NCBI RefSeq assembly: GCF_002995845.1
Contig: NZ_PVXP01000023.1
Coordinates: 1-45,074 of the forward strand
Reading direction: 5' to 3'
From: Clostridium luticellarii
GTDB lineage: Bacteria > Bacillota > Clostridia > Clostridiales > Clostridiaceae
Length of the DNA: 45,074 nucleotides
Below the pieces are notes generated by a model. That model worked only from the letters and a program-made list of their open reading frames with translations, ran no database searches and was not told the origin of the DNA. Shown here one piece after another: positions 42,526 through 45,074 of the stretch. Position 1 is the first letter of the stretch. Each line of letters starts with the position of its first letter. The translations under genes were made by a program, and so were the position numbers.

Positions 42526-43050
42526 ATGAATAAAGAATTATGGAATAAATGTATACAATTTCATGGACATGATTGTCCGGGGCTTGCCATAGGATTTAAA
42601 GCTTGTGAGGCGGCAATGGAAAAAATGGATCTGAAATTTTCATCTGATGAAGAAATAGTATGTGTTACTGAAAATGATGCCTGCGGCGTTGATGCAGTAC
42701 AAGTTATAACAGGGTGTACTCTTGGAAAGGGCAACCTGGTGTACAGAGATACCGGGAAAATGGCTTTTTCATTTTTCAACAGAGAAAACGGAGACAGTAT
42801 GAGAGTGGTTTTAAAACAAACTAAAGCTGAAATGAGCAGGGAGGAAAGGGAAAGGTATATCCTGGAGTCACCAGCAGAAGAAATATTTGATATTAAAAAA
42901 CCCAGGTTTCAAGCTCCAAAAGCTGCAAGACTATTTAACACGATTATTTGTGAAAAATGTGGAGAAGGTGCTCCGGAACATAAAATTAGAATAAGCGATG
43001 GGAAAAAACTTTGTTTGGATTGTTTTGAAGAATACACACGAGGATGGTAA
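42526..43050 (+). CDS. FmdE family protein
   Basis: A 174-residue protein of the FmdE family, first named from an operon for molybdenum formylmethanofuran dehydrogenase; its role is unclear. The N-terminal domain shows FHGHDCPGLAIGFKA (about 13-27) and TENDACGVDAVQVITGCTLGKGN, with Cys and His that may bind a metal. The C-terminal 35 residues form a small zinc finger (CEKCGEGAPEH, then LCLDC). It is 22 bp behind asrC with a GAGAGGAGG site and is probably the fourth gene of that operon. A link to molybdenum or sulfur supply is possible but inferred. Confidence 0.88.
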   Translation: MNKELWNKCIQFHGHDCPGLAIGFKACEAAMEKMDLKFSSDEEIVCVTENDACGVDAVQVITGCTLGKGNLVYRDTGKMAFSFFNRENGDSMRVVLKQTKAEMSREERERYILESPAEEIFDIKKPRFQAPKAARLFNTIICEKCGEGAPEHKIRISDGKKLCLDCFEEYTRGW

Positions 43051-43149
43051 TTTGTGTATTTCCCTTATATCAGTTATGGAGAATTCTCATCATAATGACA
43101 TAGTTTTGTTGATATAAGCAGGTTTAAAAATAGATACTTCAAAATAATG

Positions 43150-43260
43150 TACGATTTGTTTGCTTAGACAACTGATATAACTAGGTTTATTAAATAAAAA
43201 TAGTAGCGACCACTTGACTGTAGAAGCTACTATTTTTTATTGCTTTAATAAGCAGTTATA
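43150..43260 (+). ncRNA. second copy of the antitoxin RNA region, without a toxin gene
   Basis: This segment closely follows 14685-14790. It contains TTGCTTAG-CAACT, TATAACT, AATAGTAG, a hairpin AGTAG/CTACT with T run and TGCTTTAATAAGCAG opposite the toxin C-terminus. On the minus strand the toxin frame is broken: the position equal to its last codons hits a stop after a one-base difference, and no start or ribosome site is present. It could be an orphan antitoxin or a relic. Confidence 0.4.
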
Positions 43261-43388
43261 ATGGTAGTTTTTGTAATATTATGTTATCATGTAGTAAATG
43301 ATTTAAAATCCACTATAAAAATGAAAATTATAAACTTCAAATTTGTTTAAAAAATTTTAAATAATTGATATTTAACGGAGGAATCTTT

Positions 43389-44168
43389 ATGAAAGAATAC
43401 ATAGTAGATAACATGAACAACAAGATTAGGTATCATGACTTACCTGGTGAAGATACGCCAATATTATTTATTCATGGTCTGGGTTGTGCTGGATCATTTG
43501 ATTATCCTGAAGTAGCATCACAAACTTGTTTAATAAATCACAGGCGAATATTGATAGATTTACTTGGCAGTGGGTTTAGTGATAAACCAGACAATTATTT
43601 ATATACTATAGAGGAACATGCGAAATATTTATGTAATTTTGTACAAGACCTAAAGCTTCATGGGTTTATTATTTTTGCACATAGCTTAGGTGGTGCCGTC
43701 GCACTTGAACTCGCTGATAGATGTAAAGAGAATATGGAAACAATTGTTCTCAGTGAAGCTAATTTGGATAAAAGCAGACGTGGCTCATCAAGTTATGAAT
43801 TTGGAACCTATAAAGAAGAAGATTTTGTAAATGGAATATTTGATGAAGTTGTCAATGAAAATTCTAGTGTGAATTCTATGTGGGCATCAGCATTATCAGT
43901 TTGTTCTTCCACGGCGATCAGCAGGATTTCAAAGTCGGCGGTTGATGGAGCAGAGCCGTCATGGCGTGAAATATTATATTCACTGCCATGTAAAAGGACA
44001 TTCATTTTTGGTGAAAAATCTTTGCACGATGATGAACAAATAGAATTGGAGAGACACATGATAAATATTGAAATTGTAAAATCAGCAGGACATTCCATGG
44101 CCTGGGAAAATCCGAAGGGATTAGCAGAGGCAATAAAAAGAGGTATCCTTTATGCACGAGGATTATAG
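43389..44168 (+). CDS. alpha/beta-hydrolase fold protein
   Basis: About 259 residues. The oxyanion-hole motif is FIHGLGCAGSFD (about 30-41), the nucleophile elbow is FAHSLGGAVALELAD (serine near 103), and the final histidine is in SAGHSMAWENP near residue 236; the acid is likely in FGEKSLHDD. No signal peptide, so it acts in the cytoplasm. Substrates in this superfamily range from esters to lactones and cannot be told from sequence. The frame is open from 43365, but ATG 43389 follows GGAGG at the right distance. It is convergent with the cyclase-family gene, separated by a shared terminator. Confidence 0.88.
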   Translation: MKEYIVDNMNNKIRYHDLPGEDTPILFIHGLGCAGSFDYPEVASQTCLINHRRILIDLLGSGFSDKPDNYLYTIEEHAKYLCNFVQDLKLHGFIIFAHSLGGAVALELADRCKENMETIVLSEANLDKSRRGSSSYEFGTYKEEDFVNGIFDEVVNENSSVNSMWASALSVCSSTAISRISKSAVDGAEPSWREILYSLPCKRTFIFGEKSLHDDEQIELERHMINIEIVKSAGHSMAWENPKGLAEAIKRGILYARGL

Positions 44169-44302
44169 ACTTAATTAGTCAGTCAAGTAAGGACATGTAT
44201 TTAACCTCAATTAATATAGGATGTAAGTAATATTTTAAAAAGGATATAAGTATTTTATGAAGAGATGAGTTTATTACTTGTCTCTTACTTTATTAAAGAA
44301 GC

Positions 44303-44346
44303 GTTACATCTACTGTTTTTCGGCAGGTTCAATGTAACACTTTTTT
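44303..44346. terminator. bidirectional terminator
   Basis: GTTACAT (44303-44309) pairs with ATGTAAC (44332-44338), with an inner CTG/CAG pair, then TTTTTT. It separates the convergent hydrolase and cyclase-family genes. Confidence 0.65.
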
Positions 44347-44385
44347 GACCAGAATAAAGCTGATTGCTTTGAACTGTATTTTCTT

Positions 44386-44964
44386 CTATACTTCTGCAAT
44401 TACACGGCAGGGAAGTCCAGAAAATCCACTCATATTTAAAGGAAAGGTATATACTGTAAAAGAATTATTACTAGCTTTTTTCAACAGTAAATCCAGACTG
44501 TTTAAATTTTCAATAATGAATATTCCTCTATCTGCACAATATTGATCCGTACTAGGATGGTTTTCAGGTTTTTTTAACCCAGCCATGTCCACTCCTATAA
44601 AACTTACTTTTTTGCTGATTAAATAATCAATCAGTTCATTTGATAGTTCTATATAAGTTGAAAAGTATTCTTTAGTTCCATATCCACATTTTTGCAGTAT
44701 GCCTGAGTAAAACATTACAAAGTCATTTTGCTGTATATTGCTTAAATCCAAATCCTTTAATTTCACTTCTGGAGCTTTTATATGACTTATGTCAAATATC
44801 TTTCCTTTAGTCAAAATATTTTCTATAAGAAATTCTTTATTCATAACGTCGAAGTGCGTTCCTATATGCCCTGCTTTTTCCAAGTCCGGGTATGCTTGCT
44901 TTACTGAAGATAATATAGTATCTATCATCACTTTTTTTACTTTAAAACTTAAATCAATTTTCAT
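44386..44964 (-). CDS. cyclase family protein (kynurenine formamidase-like)
   Basis: A 192-residue metal-dependent hydrolase of the cyclase/KynB family. The metal motif HIGTHFDVMN (about 33-42) fits the HxGTHxD consensus, and FIGVDMAGLKKPENHPSTD is the conserved substrate region. The end NMSGFSGLPCRVIAEV is typical of the family. Members open cyclic or formyl amides, but substrates are mostly unknown. It is slightly short against about 205-220 residues. The start ATG follows GGAGG on the minus strand. No operon partners are visible in the window. Confidence 0.88.
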   Translation of the reverse strand: MKIDLSFKVKKVMIDTILSSVKQAYPDLEKAGHIGTHFDVMNKEFLIENILTKGKIFDISHIKAPEVKLKDLDLSNIQQNDFVMFYSGILQKCGYGTKEYFSTYIELSNELIDYLISKKVSFIGVDMAGLKKPENHPSTDQYCADRGIFIIENLNSLDLLLKKASNNSFTVYTFPLNMSGFSGLPCRVIAEV

Positions 44965-45074
44965 ATTAAACCTCCATAAAATTTTATTTTCCCAGGAAAC
45001 AATAATATGATAACACAGAACTGTTTCCTTGTAAACATTACTTTGATGAATGTTTTTCTAGAGTTATTAAAAAT

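Noticed and set aside
43200-43320. Second toxin peptide gene on the minus strand
   Set aside because: The frame equal to the first toxin is interrupted by a one-base difference and a stop, and neither a start nor a ribosome site is present.
1-45074. tRNA or rRNA genes and CRISPR arrays
   Set aside because: No T-arm-like GTTCGAATC context with matching acceptor arms was found, no rRNA-like conserved stretches, and no regularly spaced direct repeats.

Overview
The window looks like chromosome from a low-GC anaerobic Clostridium (cluster I). It is very AT-rich and has strong AGGAGG-type ribosome sites. The gene content also fits: an oxygen-sensitive Fe-S L-serine dehydratase, a split two-subunit transketolase, the anaerobic sulfite reductase asrABC, a ferredoxin-nitroreductase fusion and the clostridial C_GCAxxG_C_C, NifX-like and DUF134 trio. 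The species cannot be fixed from this sequence alone. No tRNA, rRNA, CRISPR array or prophage was seen.

Region 1 (1-10.3 kb): a YnfA-type membrane protein, then a GntR/FadR regulator, an IS1182-family insertion sequence (1723-3624) and a carbohydrate operon (transketolase N and C subunits, a short-chain dehydrogenase, an MFS transporter, 6-phosphofructokinase, class II aldolase). The motif AGTAGACAAGT occurs both in front of the regulator and at the operon promoter, so the IS appears to sit between a regulator and its own target. Transketolase, PFK and aldolase without transaldolase suggest pentose-phosphate metabolism by a sedoheptulose-bisphosphate route.

Region 2 (10.3-17 kb): a relic of a membrane protein, an M3 oligopeptidase (minus strand), an ABC-F protein that has lost its inter-domain linker and second Walker A, rlmH, a small type I toxin-antitoxin locus that is too short for usual gene finding, a DinB-like protein and a metallo-beta-lactamase-fold hydrolase.

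Region 3 (17-28 kb): a divergent nitroreductase/HxlR pair with a repeated operator, a preQ1-I riboswitch with terminator in front of queT-queF, a methyltransferase and a two-component system (minus strand), and then an iron-type locus. In that locus a strong promoter overlaps a near-consensus Fur box and leads through a long structured RNA leader into an AraC regulator and a YbtP/YbtQ-like pair of ABC half-transporters.

Region 4 (28-36 kb): an L-serine catabolic operon (sdaAB, sdaAA, serine-type transporter) with a convergent YheO-type regulator, a GNAT acetyltransferase, a deletion scar made of three truncated genes, and a ROK regulator.

Region 5 (36-45 kb): a TauE-type exporter, the C_GCAxxG_C_C/NifX/DUF134 operon behind a promoter flanked by two similar operators 40 bp apart, a LysR regulator divergent from asrABC-fmdE, a second copy of the antitoxin RNA region without a toxin, an alpha/beta hydrolase and a convergent cyclase-family protein.

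All functional names come from motif recognition by eye. No database search or structure prediction was run.
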